Assembly: GCF_013304735.1 (NCBI RefSeq)
Contig: NZ_JAAITI010000005.1
Span: 1-64,000 of the forward strand
DNA: 64,000 nucleotides
DNA from: Blautia luti
GTDB taxonomy: Bacteria; Bacillota; Clostridia; Lachnospirales; Lachnospiraceae
Direction: 5' to 3'
This document shows positions 53,622 through 62,504 of the stretch, one piece after another (position 1 is the stretch's first letter; each line of letters begins with the position of its first letter). The translations under genes were made by a program, and so were the position numbers. Below the pieces are notes generated by a model. That model was not told the DNA's origin. It was given only the letters and a program-made list of their open reading frames with translations, and did no database searches.

Positions 53622-55232
53622 GTGGATACAATTTTTTTTAACGGATGTATAAGAACACTGGATGACAGTGAAAAAGTGGCAGAGGCTGTGGGAATCGAAA
53701 ATGGTCGGATCGTTTTTGTGGGAACTGATAAAGAAGCGGAAGCTTTTTCCTGCAAAAAACGGATCGACCTTAAGGGAAGGCTGATGCTGCCCGGTTTTGT
53801 GGATACACATATGCATATGCTGCATTATGCATTTGTGGAAAGATCTGTAAAACTGTTTGACTGTACAAGTGTTGAGGAAATGCTTGCCGCAGCAAAAAAA
53901 AGACTGGAGGAGAGCAAAGGTCAGAAGCTGACCTGGCTTTACTGCAGAGGCTGGAATGAGGAGCATTTTGATAAGCCACGCTATCCGCACAAGGATGAGC
54001 TGGATGCGCTCTCAACGGAAATCCCCATCATTATGGTGCGTGTCTGCGGGCATGTGGCTGTGTGCAACAGCTGCGGTCTGGAGCTTCTGAAAAAAATCCC
54101 GGAGTTCCCGGAGATTGCGAAGGAGGTTGACCTGGATACCGGACTTCTGAAGGAAAATGCAGTACAGTTTTATTCTTCCGTATTGGAAGCACCATCCCAG
54201 GAAGAAGTGGAAGGCTACATCAAATACAGTGCGAAGAAGCTGAATGAATGTGGATTTACAGGTGTACAGTCCGATGATCTTGCCTCACTTCCGGGGAAAA
54301 ACTGGCGTCGGATCATGGCCTCCTACAAGGCACTGGATGCCAGAGGGGAGCTGAGTATCCGCCATTATGAGCAGTGCCTTTTTGAGCGGGCGGAGGATGC
54401 GAAGGCTTTTATTGAGGAAGGATATCGTACCGGACAGAGGGGGGATCACTTTACTGTCGGACCAATGAAGCTGATCCAGGATGGTTCCCTTGGTGCAAGA
54501 ACTGCGGCCATGAATGAGCCTTACGAGGATTCGCCGGGAAATACCGGGATCATCACATTCAGTCAGGATGAGCTTGACGATCTGTTTGCTTTTTTTGACC
54601 AGCATCAGATGCAGGCAGCGGTACACTGTATCGGCGATCGTGCCATGGATATGGTCATTGAGGCAGCTGCGAAATCTCTTTACCGGAAGGATAATAAAAA
54701 GGGCAGACATGGTATCGTACATTGCCAGATCACCAATCCGCGTATTTTGCAGGGGATGAAAGACCAGGATCTTCTGGCATATATCCAGCCGGTATTTATC
54801 GATCTGGATATGAACACAGTGGAACCTGCCATCGGCGCACACCGTATGGATAAGGTGTATGCATGGAAGAGCATGCTGGATATGGGAATCCATACGTCCG
54901 GCGGTTCGGATGCTCCTGTGGTAAGCTTTGATGCCATGGAGAATATTTATTTTGCAGTCACCCGCAAAAATATCAGCGGTCAGCCACAGGAAGGCTGGAT
55001 CCCCTCCGAAAAAATGTCTGTAGATGAGGCGGTGAAGCTTTTTACAAAAAACGCAGCTTACGCTTCCTATACAGAAGACGAGAACGGAACCATCGAAGTG
55101 GAAAAAAATGCAGACTTCGTAGTTCTGGAGAAAGATATTTATAAGATTGATCCGGATGAGATCAAGACCACGAAAGTGGATATGACAGTTCTTGGCGGTG
55201 AGATCGTTTATGAGAGAAAAGTAGAAGAATGA
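53622..55232 (+). CDS. YtcJ-like metal-dependent amidohydrolase
   Basis: A 536-residue amidohydrolase-superfamily protein of the YtcJ group. LMLPGFVDTHMHMLHYA carries the first HxH metal motif. Further ligands are in QAAVHCIGDRAMD and HGIVHCQITN, and the final Asp is in TSGGSDAPVVSFD. YtcJ-type enzymes often act on N-acyl or N-formyl compounds. The physiological substrate is unknown. It uses a GTG start at 53622, three bases after the symporter stop, with AGAGG about 12 bp upstream. No upstream ATG is available, and downstream ones would cut the N-terminal beta-sandwich. Confidence 0.87.
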   Translation: MDTIFFNGCIRTLDDSEKVAEAVGIENGRIVFVGTDKEAEAFSCKKRIDLKGRLMLPGFVDTHMHMLHYAFVERSVKLFDCTSVEEMLAAAKKRLEESKGQKLTWLYCRGWNEEHFDKPRYPHKDELDALSTEIPIIMVRVCGHVAVCNSCGLELLKKIPEFPEIAKEVDLDTGLLKENAVQFYSSVLEAPSQEEVEGYIKYSAKKLNECGFTGVQSDDLASLPGKNWRRIMASYKALDARGELSIRHYEQCLFERAEDAKAFIEEGYRTGQRGDHFTVGPMKLIQDGSLGARTAAMNEPYEDSPGNTGIITFSQDELDDLFAFFDQHQMQAAVHCIGDRAMDMVIEAAAKSLYRKDNKKGRHGIVHCQITNPRILQGMKDQDLLAYIQPVFIDLDMNTVEPAIGAHRMDKVYAWKSMLDMGIHTSGGSDAPVVSFDAMENIYFAVTRKNISGQPQEGWIPSEKMSVDEAVKLFTKNAAYASYTEDENGTIEVEKNADFVVLEKDIYKIDPDEIKTTKVDMTVLGGEIVYERKVEE

Positions 55233-55258
55233 CGGCAGTATAAAAAGAAAAAAGTGAG

Positions 55259-55293
55259 AGGCAGAGTCTGAGTGGAGCAGGCTCTGCCTTTTT
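55259..55293 (+). terminator. Terminator after the amidohydrolase gene
   Basis: AGGCAGAG pairs with CTCTGCCT, followed by TTTTT. Confidence 0.88.
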
Positions 55294-55305
55294 GTGTGGT
55301 GCAGT

Positions 55306-55346
55306 AAAAAGTATAGAACAAATATTCGGTTGCCCTATACTTTTTT
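55306..55346. terminator. Second inverted repeat flanked by A and T tracts
   Basis: AAAAAGTATAG pairs with CTATACTTTTTT. Its position just before the uvrB remnant could mark transcription shielding or a former element boundary. The next 115 bp hold no gene. Confidence 0.55.
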
Positions 55347-55461
55347 ACGCTGAATGACATACTGTAAAAGCAACAATAATAAAGATAAAAGCACTCTCTT
55401 TACATATAGTAACAGGCAGTATTTACATATCCACAAATTTCAGAACAACAAGGAGAACCGT

Positions 55462-55533
55462 ATGGATCATTTCAAATTACACTCCGAATACCAACCCACA
55501 GGAGACCAGCCTCAGGCTATCGAAAAACTGGTC
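55462..55533 (+). pseudogene. uvrB: Truncated 5' end of uvrB
   Basis: An AAGGAG site and an ATG open 24 codons whose product (MDHFKLHSEYQPTGDQPQAI, then EKLV) is the unmistakable N-terminus of excinuclease subunit UvrB, whose next residues should lead to the Walker A GATGTGKT motif. After codon 24 the frame runs into unrelated sequence and stops at 55599. The rest of uvrB is not in the remaining 8.4 kb. Either an insertion or deletion broke the gene here, or an acquired element brought a replacement 5' end so that an intact copy exists beyond the window. The ribosome binding site still looks functional. Confidence 0.85.
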
Positions 55534-55543
55534 AATCATTATA

Positions 55544-56134
55544 GTGCTTCTTATTGTAGTGGGAATATCTATGGTTACTTTTGGATCCATCGTATGTAAT
55601 AAATTGCGACAACCACAAAACTATATTGAAGCAGTAGACTCAGATAGTATAGAAATGAAAACTGCTGAATTGTTATCAGGAATTGATGGAACAATGATGT
55701 TTCGATACAATTCAAGGGATACATTTAAAACGTTATCTATTTACTTGTCAGAATATCAGCTTGGACAACGAGTTTCACATAAAAAAGTTTTGGAACTTTC
55801 CTATGAAGATGTGAAATCTTCCACAAATGGATTGATTGTCATTACACCGGATTTTGATAATTTTACTGCAAAGCTCATCGCAGCAGATAAATATTCAAAA
55901 TATATGACAGAAATACCAATTTTGGAGGGAGTTAAAAACAGGGAATATTATGGAAGATCAGCAACGACTATTGAAAACAAATGCAAGATAGAGTATGGAA
56001 CAGAGCAAGGATTAGCAGCACTGATTTATGGAGAAAAAGGGTTAAGCTCGTTGCCAATACAGGATATTGCAGGGGAGCATATAGATACAGATAATGAGTA
56101 CATGTATTACTATTCGGTTGAATTTATAAAATAG
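55544..56134 (+). CDS. Orphan membrane-anchored protein fragment, function unknown
   Basis: Up to 196 residues from a GTG at 55544. The first 20 residues are hydrophobic (VLLIVVGISMVTFGSIV) and look like a membrane anchor whose beginning is missing. The frame is open upstream into the uvrB stub, so the true start was probably lost at the junction. The remainder is a soluble domain with no family I recognise (NGLIVITPDFDNFTAKLIAA and KCKIEYGTEQGLAALIYG are its clearest blocks). No ribosome binding site is evident. Its AT content is higher than in the genes to the left. A terminator follows. Confidence 0.5.
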   Translation: MLLIVVGISMVTFGSIVCNKLRQPQNYIEAVDSDSIEMKTAELLSGIDGTMMFRYNSRDTFKTLSIYLSEYQLGQRVSHKKVLELSYEDVKSSTNGLIVITPDFDNFTAKLIAADKYSKYMTEIPILEGVKNREYYGRSATTIENKCKIEYGTEQGLAALIYGEKGLSSLPIQDIAGEHIDTDNEYMYYYSVEFIK

Positions 56135-56147
56135 CACTAATAAAAAG

Positions 56148-56193
56148 AAGAGGATGTTACGTAATCTGCTTTGATTCGTTGGCATCCTTTTTT
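56148..56193 (+). terminator. Terminator after the orphan fragment
   Basis: AGGATG pairs with CATCCT, with inner AATC/GATT pairing, followed by TTTTTT. Confidence 0.65.
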
Positions 56194-56390
56194 GATATTT
56201 AGGACAATAAGCGGGAATCCTTGGCAATTCAATTACCGAGATGAAAGCGCAGGATTGTGCATATCTGCACATTGAAATAATATAATAATCTCCCAATCCC
56301 TTGGTATTAATGCCGTAACCGGCATATAATCAATCGAAAATATGTTCGTTTTTTATTGCGCATTTCTACTTGTTATGTTATACTATATGT

Positions 56391-56801
56391 ATGAAAGAAA
56401 ATCTAATACATTACAGGACTTGTGTGTGTAATATTAATTACCATATGGTGTGGTCGGTGAAATACCGGCGGAAGATATTAAACCCAGAAATTGAGGAATA
56501 CCTAAAGGAACTGGTGCAGCAGATCGCTGAGGATAAAGGTTTTACTGTTCATTTATTTGAATGTGGTGAAGGTGATCATGTCCACTGTTTTGTATCAGCT
56601 CCACCAAAACTGTCCATAACAGCGATTGTCAAGTATCTGAAGGGGATCACCGGCAGAAAACTGTTCGAACGTTTTCCGGAAATAAGAGACCAGCTATGGA
56701 AGGGAGAGCTGTGGAACCATTCCTATTATGTGGAAACGATCGGATCTGTATCGGAGGAAAATATCCGCCGTTATATTGAGCATCAGAGCAAGTCGTATTA
56801 A
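56391..56801 (+). CDS. tnpA: IS200-type Y1 transposase TnpA
   Basis: A 136-residue HUH single-strand transposase of normal length. The HUH pair is H63 and H65 in GDHVHCF, and Y128 in IRRYIEHQ is the likely catalytic tyrosine, with Q132 completing the Y-x3-Q metal/tyrosine motif. It starts at ATG 56391, where the family similarity begins. A TATACT-type -10 lies just upstream. All catalytic residues are intact, so the element may still be active. Confidence 0.93.
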   Translation: MKENLIHYRTCVCNINYHMVWSVKYRRKILNPEIEEYLKELVQQIAEDKGFTVHLFECGEGDHVHCFVSAPPKLSITAIVKYLKGITGRKLFERFPEIRDQLWKGELWNHSYYVETIGSVSEENIRRYIEHQSKSY

Positions 56802-56855
56802 ACCAAGGTGGAGTGTAGATTTCTATCTGCATAGCTGTCCAAAGGGGGAAGAGGA

Positions 56856-58112
56856 ATGCTGCTGTCACACAGAACATCTGTAAAGATCCGGCCGGAATAT
56901 TCCAATATCATAGGGCATATGTGTTATGCAGCTTCCAAACTCTGGAATGTCTGCAACTACGAACGTCATCATTATAAAGAGCTGGGACTGGAAAAGTATC
57001 CTGACTGGTATTATCAGAAAAAAGCGCATAAAGGAGATCTGTGGTACAGACAGCTTCCGTCACAGACAGCACAGGAGACCTGCAAGCAGCTGGACAAAGC
57101 ATGGAGATCTTTCTATGTCCTGAAAAAGACCGGAGGGATCAAAGATCCAAATCCGCCCCGTTTTAAACAGGACAATATCCCGGTCACATACATGCAGATG
57201 GGGATCCGGCATGAGAAAGGTTCAGACCAGCTGCGGCTGTCTCTGCCAAAGGATCTGAAAATCTATATGGAAGAAACCTATGGGATCCATGAAAGATTTC
57301 TATATCTTGAAAATAAGATTTTCAGGGACATGGATCATATAAAACAATTGCGGATCTATCCGCCGGAAAACGGAAAATGTGACCTTATCGTTATCTATGA
57401 GATTGAAGGACCAGAGCAGCTTTCCCAGAATGGACATTATTTATCTATTGATCCTGGACTTCATAATCTGATGACCTGTTATGATTCCGGAAATGGCCGG
57501 ACTTTTATCCTTGGAAGGAAATATCTTTCATTGGAAAGATACTTTCATAAAGAGATCGCCAGAGTGCAGTCTGTTTGGTATGCGCAGCAATCGGAAAGAG
57601 GGATAAGATATCCAGGATCATCGAAACATATCCAGAGACTTTACAGAAAAAAGCAGAATACAGTGAAGGATTATCTTCATAAAGTGACCAGATGGATTGC
57701 AGAATACTGCAGAAAAGAAGATATCCGCTGTGTGGTTGTGGGAGATATCCGAAATATCCGTAAAGAGAAAGATATGGGGCATAAAGTCAACCAGAAGTTT
57801 CACGGACTGCCATATAACAGGCTTTATATCATGCTGGGATATAAGCTGAAACTGTATGGGATCCAATTGATAAAACAGGAGGAAAGCTATACCAGCCAGT
57901 GCAGTCCGTTATCACCGGAAGTATCAAAAAGATATGCAGAAGCAACAAACCGAAAAGAACGGGGTATGTATATAACTGACAGAGTAAGCTACAATGCAGA
58001 TGCAGTAGGCGCATTTAATATCCTGCGGAAATATCTTTCCGTATCCGGAAAGCAGAAGGAACTGTCCGTAACCGGACTAAAAAATCCAGAAGTAATAAAA
58101 GTAGCTGTATAG
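56856..58112 (+). CDS. tnpB: TnpB (IS605 OrfB) RNA-guided nuclease, rearranged catalytic-site type
   Basis: A 418-residue TnpB. RuvC-I Asp is D199 (LSIDPGLHN) and RuvC-III Asp D382 (YNADAVGAFNIL). At RuvC-II the usual Glu in the VVxED block is replaced (VVVGDIRN, G296). Instead, E342/E343 in KQEESYTSQCS occupy the place where one TnpB lineage carries its relocated catalytic Glu. The zinc-finger CxxC pairs are also lost: only C349 remains. This fits the group of TnpBs with a rearranged, probably active, RuvC site rather than a dead one. It lies 54 bp after tnpA, with GGGGGAAGAGG at the start. Confidence 0.9.
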   Translation: MLLSHRTSVKIRPEYSNIIGHMCYAASKLWNVCNYERHHYKELGLEKYPDWYYQKKAHKGDLWYRQLPSQTAQETCKQLDKAWRSFYVLKKTGGIKDPNPPRFKQDNIPVTYMQMGIRHEKGSDQLRLSLPKDLKIYMEETYGIHERFLYLENKIFRDMDHIKQLRIYPPENGKCDLIVIYEIEGPEQLSQNGHYLSIDPGLHNLMTCYDSGNGRTFILGRKYLSLERYFHKEIARVQSVWYAQQSERGIRYPGSSKHIQRLYRKKQNTVKDYLHKVTRWIAEYCRKEDIRCVVVGDIRNIRKEKDMGHKVNQKFHGLPYNRLYIMLGYKLKLYGIQLIKQEESYTSQCSPLSPEVSKRYAEATNRKERGMYITDRVSYNADAVGAFNILRKYLSVSGKQKELSVTGLKNPEVIKVAV

Positions 58113-58205
58113 CCGAAAGGCAAGCAGTATTGGTGTCATGGACGCACCCTGAAAAAAGGCGGTATCCCGCCAGATTTCAGATGCTCTGGTAACTAAGTTG
58201 CCGAG
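58113..58205 (+). ncRNA. Probable TnpB guide RNA (omega RNA) scaffold region
   Basis: Immediately after tnpB come GGTG/CACC, GGCGG-TATC-CCGCC (about 58160) and CCAGA/TCTGG hairpins. In IS605 elements the 3' end of tnpB and this tail are transcribed as the guide RNA, whose guide is the sequence flanking the right end. The precise 3' boundary is not determined. Confidence 0.45.
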
Positions 58206-58233
58206 TAGTTCACTTTTTATGACATTATAGATT

Positions 58234-59097
58234 TCATAACCTATTTCTTATTTTTCGGTATTCTCTCGGCGAATATCCTTTCAACTTGTGAAAAAGCCGA
58301 CTGAAATAAAGCTGGTTATCATATCCGACAATCTTAGAAATCTCATGGATGGAATAAGTTGTTGTTTCAAGTAACATCTGAGCATTGTTGATGCGGATTC
58401 CCACAATGAATTGCATTGGTGTAGAACCGGTATATTTTTTGAAATTTCGGATAAACCAGCTGACACTCATGCCTCGTGAGGCAGCATAATCATCAATATT
58501 GATATTTTGATTGTAGTTTTCACTGAAAAAGGTAACAGCATTATCCATCTCATGATCAAGGTATTCATTTTTTAATATGTGCTCTCTTGTCAGTTCCCGG
58601 TGGAAACTGATCAGAAGATGACGTAGCAAAAGGACAAGCATTTCCTCATAATTGTCTTGACAGCGTTGCAGCTCGATAATGATACGTTTGAAAATTTGTT
58701 CATATTCATTAGATGTACCCACTTGAAAGACACGTTCTTTATCCGGAAACCCATATTGACGTAAGATATTTTTCACATTGCTTCCTGTGAAGTGAATCCA
58801 GTATACTTCTGTCTTATCTTCTCCGTAATATTCATATTTTTGGAGTTCTTTCGGTCTGTACAGTACAATGTTGCCGGCTGGAACAATCGTTTCATTATTT
58901 ACATTATCAAAATGAAAATGCCCACAACCAGCAGTGATATATATAATCTGATAATCCAGACGACCCTTTGGACGGTAGGTCGGAAGTTTGGGATGTCTGG
59001 AAAGACGGTAAGTACCACAGCTACCTACAATCAGCGGACGACTTTTGTCTTTGAAATCCATATGTGAGTGGTTCAAATAACCGGTGTTCAAATACAT
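58234..59097 (-). CDS. AraC-family transcriptional regulator
   Basis: A 287-residue regulator with an N-terminal cupin sugar-sensing domain (about 25-160, with GCGHFHFDNV and VYWIHFTGSNV) and a C-terminal double helix-turn-helix (about 185-285, with RGMSVSWFIRNFKKYTGSTP and ISKIVGYDNQLYFSRLFHKL). It is divergent from lacZ, so it most likely activates lacZ and the transporter in response to galactoside. AGAGGTG lies ahead of its ATG. The base composition is more AT-rich than the left part of the window, as in its neighbours. Confidence 0.93.
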   Translation of the reverse strand: MYLNTGYLNHSHMDFKDKSRPLIVGSCGTYRLSRHPKLPTYRPKGRLDYQIIYITAGCGHFHFDNVNNETIVPAGNIVLYRPKELQKYEYYGEDKTEVYWIHFTGSNVKNILRQYGFPDKERVFQVGTSNEYEQIFKRIIIELQRCQDNYEEMLVLLLRHLLISFHRELTREHILKNEYLDHEMDNAVTFFSENYNQNINIDDYAASRGMSVSWFIRNFKKYTGSTPMQFIVGIRINNAQMLLETTTYSIHEISKIVGYDNQLYFSRLFHKLKGYSPREYRKIRNRL

Positions 59098-59296
59098 AGG
59101 ACAGCACCTCTTTTCGTACTTTTTATCATTGTATCATTTAGTGCATATTTTGTCTAATCCAATTCATAGACATATTTTGCGAATTAGGATAAGCTATATA
59201 TAGCATAACTAAGGAACGTAAACAAAAAGTAAAGTATAAGGTTTGCTTTAGGAAAACAAAGAACAAAAAAGTATATGTATTGGAGGAGAGCTATTT
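59098..59296. promoter_or_regulatory. Divergent control region between araC-type gene and lacZ
   Basis: A 199-bp AT-rich region. It contains the 12-bp palindrome GCTATATATAGC at 59193-59204 and AAAGTAAAGTATAAGG (about 59228-59243) near the lacZ side. These are candidates for AraC-type binding or -10 elements, but I cannot fix the promoters with confidence. Confidence 0.45.
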
Positions 59297-62200
59297 ATGA
59301 TCGTACCACGTTATTATGAAAATCTAAGCGTACTGCACGAAAACACAATGCCAGCCAGAGCCTATTATATTCCGGTATCCAGAAGAATGGATAACTTGGT
59401 GGAACACAGAGAAGAGTCAGATCGTATGCAGTTATTGAATGGAACTTGGAAATTCCAGTATTTTAACAGCATCTATGACATTCAGGATTCTTTCTTTGAG
59501 AAGAATTATGATACAGAAAATTTTGATGAGATTCAGGTTCCAAGTGTATGGCAGATGGCTGGATATGATACACACCAGTATACAAACATCCGGTATCCAT
59601 TTCCGTTTGATCCACCATATGTGCCACAGGACATTCCGTGTGGAGTCTATGTACATACTTTTGAGTACAGTAGAGATGAGAAAGCGCCAAAATCTTTTTT
59701 GAACTTTGAAGGAGTAGACAGTTGCTTTTACGTATGGATCAATGGCTCTTACATAGGATACAGCCAGGTTTCGCATATGACCAGTGAGTTTGATGTTACC
59801 GATGTACTTCAGGATGGAACGAATACGGTGGCAGTGTTGGTAATGAAGTGGTGTGATGGTTCCTATTTGGAAGATCAGGACAAATTCCGTATGAGTGGTA
59901 TTTTCCGGGATGTGTACATTTTGAAACGCCCAAAACAGGCAATCAGTGATTATCATATTAAAACAAGAATTGAGGATATGCTTGCGAAAGTAGAAATTGA
60001 AATGAAATTCTACTCTCCGTTAAATGTAAAAATTTCGATTGAAGATAGAAACGGAGCAGTTGTAGCACTAGGAAGTATTGCTGAAGAAGGAACAGCTGTA
60101 TTAGAAATCGCAAGTCCGGAACTTTGGAATACAGAAAATCCATATCTATATAAACTGATTCTTGAAACAGAGAATGAAGTAATTGTAGATCACATTGCAT
60201 TAAGAAAGATAGAGATTAAAGACCAGGTTATTTATTTAAATGGACAGAAGATTAAATTCCGTGGTGTCAATCGACATGATTCTGATCCGGTTACTGGATT
60301 TACAATCAATCCGGAACAGATTACAACCGATCTTACGTTAATGAAGCAGCATAATTTTAACGCAATCCGTTCCAGCCACTATCCGAACGCACCATTTTTC
60401 TATGAAATGTGTGACAAGTATGGATTCATGGTAATAGATGAAGCAGATATTGAAGCTCATGGTCCATTTATGATCTACAGAAAAGAAGACACTGATTACA
60501 ATCGGTTCAAACGATGGAATGAGAAGATTGCAGATGATCCGGTATGGGAAGAGGCAATCGTTGATCGCGTAAAACTCATGGTAGAACGTGACAAAAACCG
60601 TTTCTGTATTGTTATGTGGTCAATGGGAAATGAGAGTGCTTATGGCTGCAACTTTGAAAAAGCACTGGAATGGACAAAGAATTTTGATCCAGACCGTATC
60701 ACACAATATGAGAGTGCAAGATACCGTAATTATGATGAAACATATGATTACAGCAATCTGGATGTGTACAGCCGGATGTACCCAGCGCTTTCCGAAATTC
60801 AGGAATATCTGGATAAAGATGGAAGCAAACCCTTTCTTTTGGTAGAGTACTGTCACAGCATGGGAAACGGACCTGGAGATTTTGAAGATTACTTCCAGAT
60901 GATTCAGGATAATGATAAAATGTGCGGCGGCTTTGTCTGGGAATGGTGTGACCATGCGATTGCTCATGGAACTGCTGAGAATGGAAAGACTATATATGCT
61001 TATGGGGGCGACCATGGCGAAGAAATTCATGATGGCAACTTCTGTATGGATGGATTAGTATATCCGGACAGAACGGTACATACAGGACTTTTGGAATACA
61101 AGAATGTTTATCGCCCGGCAAGAGTTATTTCCTATAACAAAGAAAGCGGAGAACTGGTGCTTCATAACTACATGGATTTTGATGACTTGAAAGATTATGT
61201 GAAGATTAGTTATGAGCTGACACAGGATGGTCTTGTGATCAGCAAAGGCATACTTCCGGAGTTTTCTGTGGCACCACATGGGGAAGGAAAAACAAACCTG
61301 AAGATCAATGTTCCAGAGAATGGGAAATGTTATTTAAAACTTATTTACCATCTGAAAAAAGAATTGCCACTGTTGGATGAAGACCATATTCTTGGATTTG
61401 ATGAAATTGAGGTAAGTAAAGAGGATACAAAATGTAAACTTGCAGAGAAATGGATATCAAAAACAGTAGTGGACTCTGAATTACAGGTAAATGAAAATGA
61501 TACACAGATTCATATCAAGGGGCGTGAATTTGCTTATACCATAGACAAACGTACTGCACTCTTTACAGAGATGAAATTCGCAGGGCGGGAATACTTGAAC
61601 CATCCGATGGAATTAAATATTTGGAGAGCTCCAACAGATAACGATATGTACATCAAGTCTGAATGGAAGAAAGCCCACTATGATAAGGCTTACACAAGAG
61701 CCTATACGACAGAGGTTGTGCAGGGAAAACATGGTGTGAAGATTACAAGCCATGCTTCCGTTGTGGCAGAGACAGTACAGAAGATTCTTGATGTGACGAT
61801 TACATGGAAAATAGAAGCTGCTGGAAAGATTGATGCAGATATTGCAGTAACAAAAGACGATGAATTCCCGGATCTTCCGAGATTTGGTGTGAGGATGTTC
61901 CTGGATAAAAAACTTTCAGCTGCACGATACTTTGGAATGGGACCACAGGAAAGCTATTGTGACAAACATCAGGCTGCGAGCCACGGTTTGTACCGGGCAG
62001 ATGTAGGGGATTTACATGAGGACTATATCCGTCCACAGGAAAATGGAAGCCATTATGATTGTGAATATGTGGAGCTTAACAACAGCCGATATGGAATTGT
62101 GGCATCCGCAGAAAAGGCATTTTCATTCAATGCTTCTTATTATACGCAGGAAGAACTTGAGAAGAAAACGCATAATTATGAACTGACAGAATCAGATAGT

Positions 62201-62335
62201 GTAGTATTTTGCGTTGACTACGCATTAAATGGCATTGGTTCTAATAGTTGTGGTCCAGTTGTATTGGATCAGTACCGATTTGATGATGTATTATTCCGGT
62301 TTCAGTTTACACTGATACCGTATGTAAAGGGATAA
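59297..62335 (+). CDS. lacZ: Beta-galactosidase, glycoside hydrolase family 2
   Basis: A 1012-residue LacZ-type enzyme hydrolysing lactose and other beta-galactosides. The jelly-roll, immunoglobulin-like and TIM-barrel order is typical. The acid/base is E446 in MWSMGNESAYG and the nucleophile E517 in LLVEYCHSMGNG. GVNRHDSDPVTG, WEWCDHAI and the C-terminal GMGPQESYCDKHQAASHG (beta-galactosidase small-domain) are present. No signal peptide is seen, so it is cytoplasmic and depends on the transporter encoded 170 bp downstream. GGAGGAGAG precedes the ATG. The family also includes evolved paralogues with other specificities, but this context favours lactose. Confidence 0.95.
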   Translation: MIVPRYYENLSVLHENTMPARAYYIPVSRRMDNLVEHREESDRMQLLNGTWKFQYFNSIYDIQDSFFEKNYDTENFDEIQVPSVWQMAGYDTHQYTNIRYPFPFDPPYVPQDIPCGVYVHTFEYSRDEKAPKSFLNFEGVDSCFYVWINGSYIGYSQVSHMTSEFDVTDVLQDGTNTVAVLVMKWCDGSYLEDQDKFRMSGIFRDVYILKRPKQAISDYHIKTRIEDMLAKVEIEMKFYSPLNVKISIEDRNGAVVALGSIAEEGTAVLEIASPELWNTENPYLYKLILETENEVIVDHIALRKIEIKDQVIYLNGQKIKFRGVNRHDSDPVTGFTINPEQITTDLTLMKQHNFNAIRSSHYPNAPFFYEMCDKYGFMVIDEADIEAHGPFMIYRKEDTDYNRFKRWNEKIADDPVWEEAIVDRVKLMVERDKNRFCIVMWSMGNESAYGCNFEKALEWTKNFDPDRITQYESARYRNYDETYDYSNLDVYSRMYPALSEIQEYLDKDGSKPFLLVEYCHSMGNGPGDFEDYFQMIQDNDKMCGGFVWEWCDHAIAHGTAENGKTIYAYGGDHGEEIHDGNFCMDGLVYPDRTVHTGLLEYKNVYRPARVISYNKESGELVLHNYMDFDDLKDYVKISYELTQDGLVISKGILPEFSVAPHGEGKTNLKINVPENGKCYLKLIYHLKKELPLLDEDHILGFDEIEVSKEDTKCKLAEKWISKTVVDSELQVNENDTQIHIKGREFAYTIDKRTALFTEMKFAGREYLNHPMELNIWRAPTDNDMYIKSEWKKAHYDKAYTRAYTTEVVQGKHGVKITSHASVVAETVQKILDVTITWKIEAAGKIDADIAVTKDDEFPDLPRFGVRMFLDKKLSAARYFGMGPQESYCDKHQAASHGLYRADVGDLHEDYIRPQENGSHYDCEYVELNNSRYGIVASAEKAFSFNASYYTQEELEKKTHNYELTESDSVVFCVDYALNGIGSNSCGPVVLDQYRFDDVLFRFQFTLIPYVKG

Positions 62336-62370
62336 TAAAGTTTCATGTAACCCGTAAACAAGGAAAGAGA

Positions 62371-62413
62371 GTCTGATTGTTATGTAAAGTCCGGATATAC
62401 AGAGCAATCAGAC
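62371..62413 (+). other. Hairpin between lacZ and the transporter gene
   Basis: GTCTGATTG (62371-62379) pairs with CAATCAGAC (62405-62413), a 9-bp stem with a 25-nt loop and no T-tract. It may stabilise or process the lacZ mRNA, or attenuate the downstream gene. Confidence 0.5.
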
Positions 62414-62504
62414 AAAAACAGAGAAAAAACTAGAATTAGACATCATACTCTGTTAGACATCTTGAAATTCTAAGTGCGATGAAGATGAGGAGCAAAGAAA
62501 TTCG

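Larger units (their letters stand above)
56300..58205 (+). mobile_element. IS200/IS605-family insertion sequence (tnpA + tnpB)
   Basis: The two genes tnpA and tnpB are in the same orientation, 54 bp apart. A small hairpin upstream (ATGCC/GGCAT with a 6-nt loop, 56310-56325) and a GC-rich hairpin after tnpB (GGCGG/CCGCC, about 58160-58174) fit the subterminal structures that TnpA recognises. These elements have no terminal inverted repeats and make no target duplication, so the exact ends cannot be read from this sequence alone. The start and end given are approximate. The segment downstream of tnpB should also encode the guide-RNA scaffold. Confidence 0.8.
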
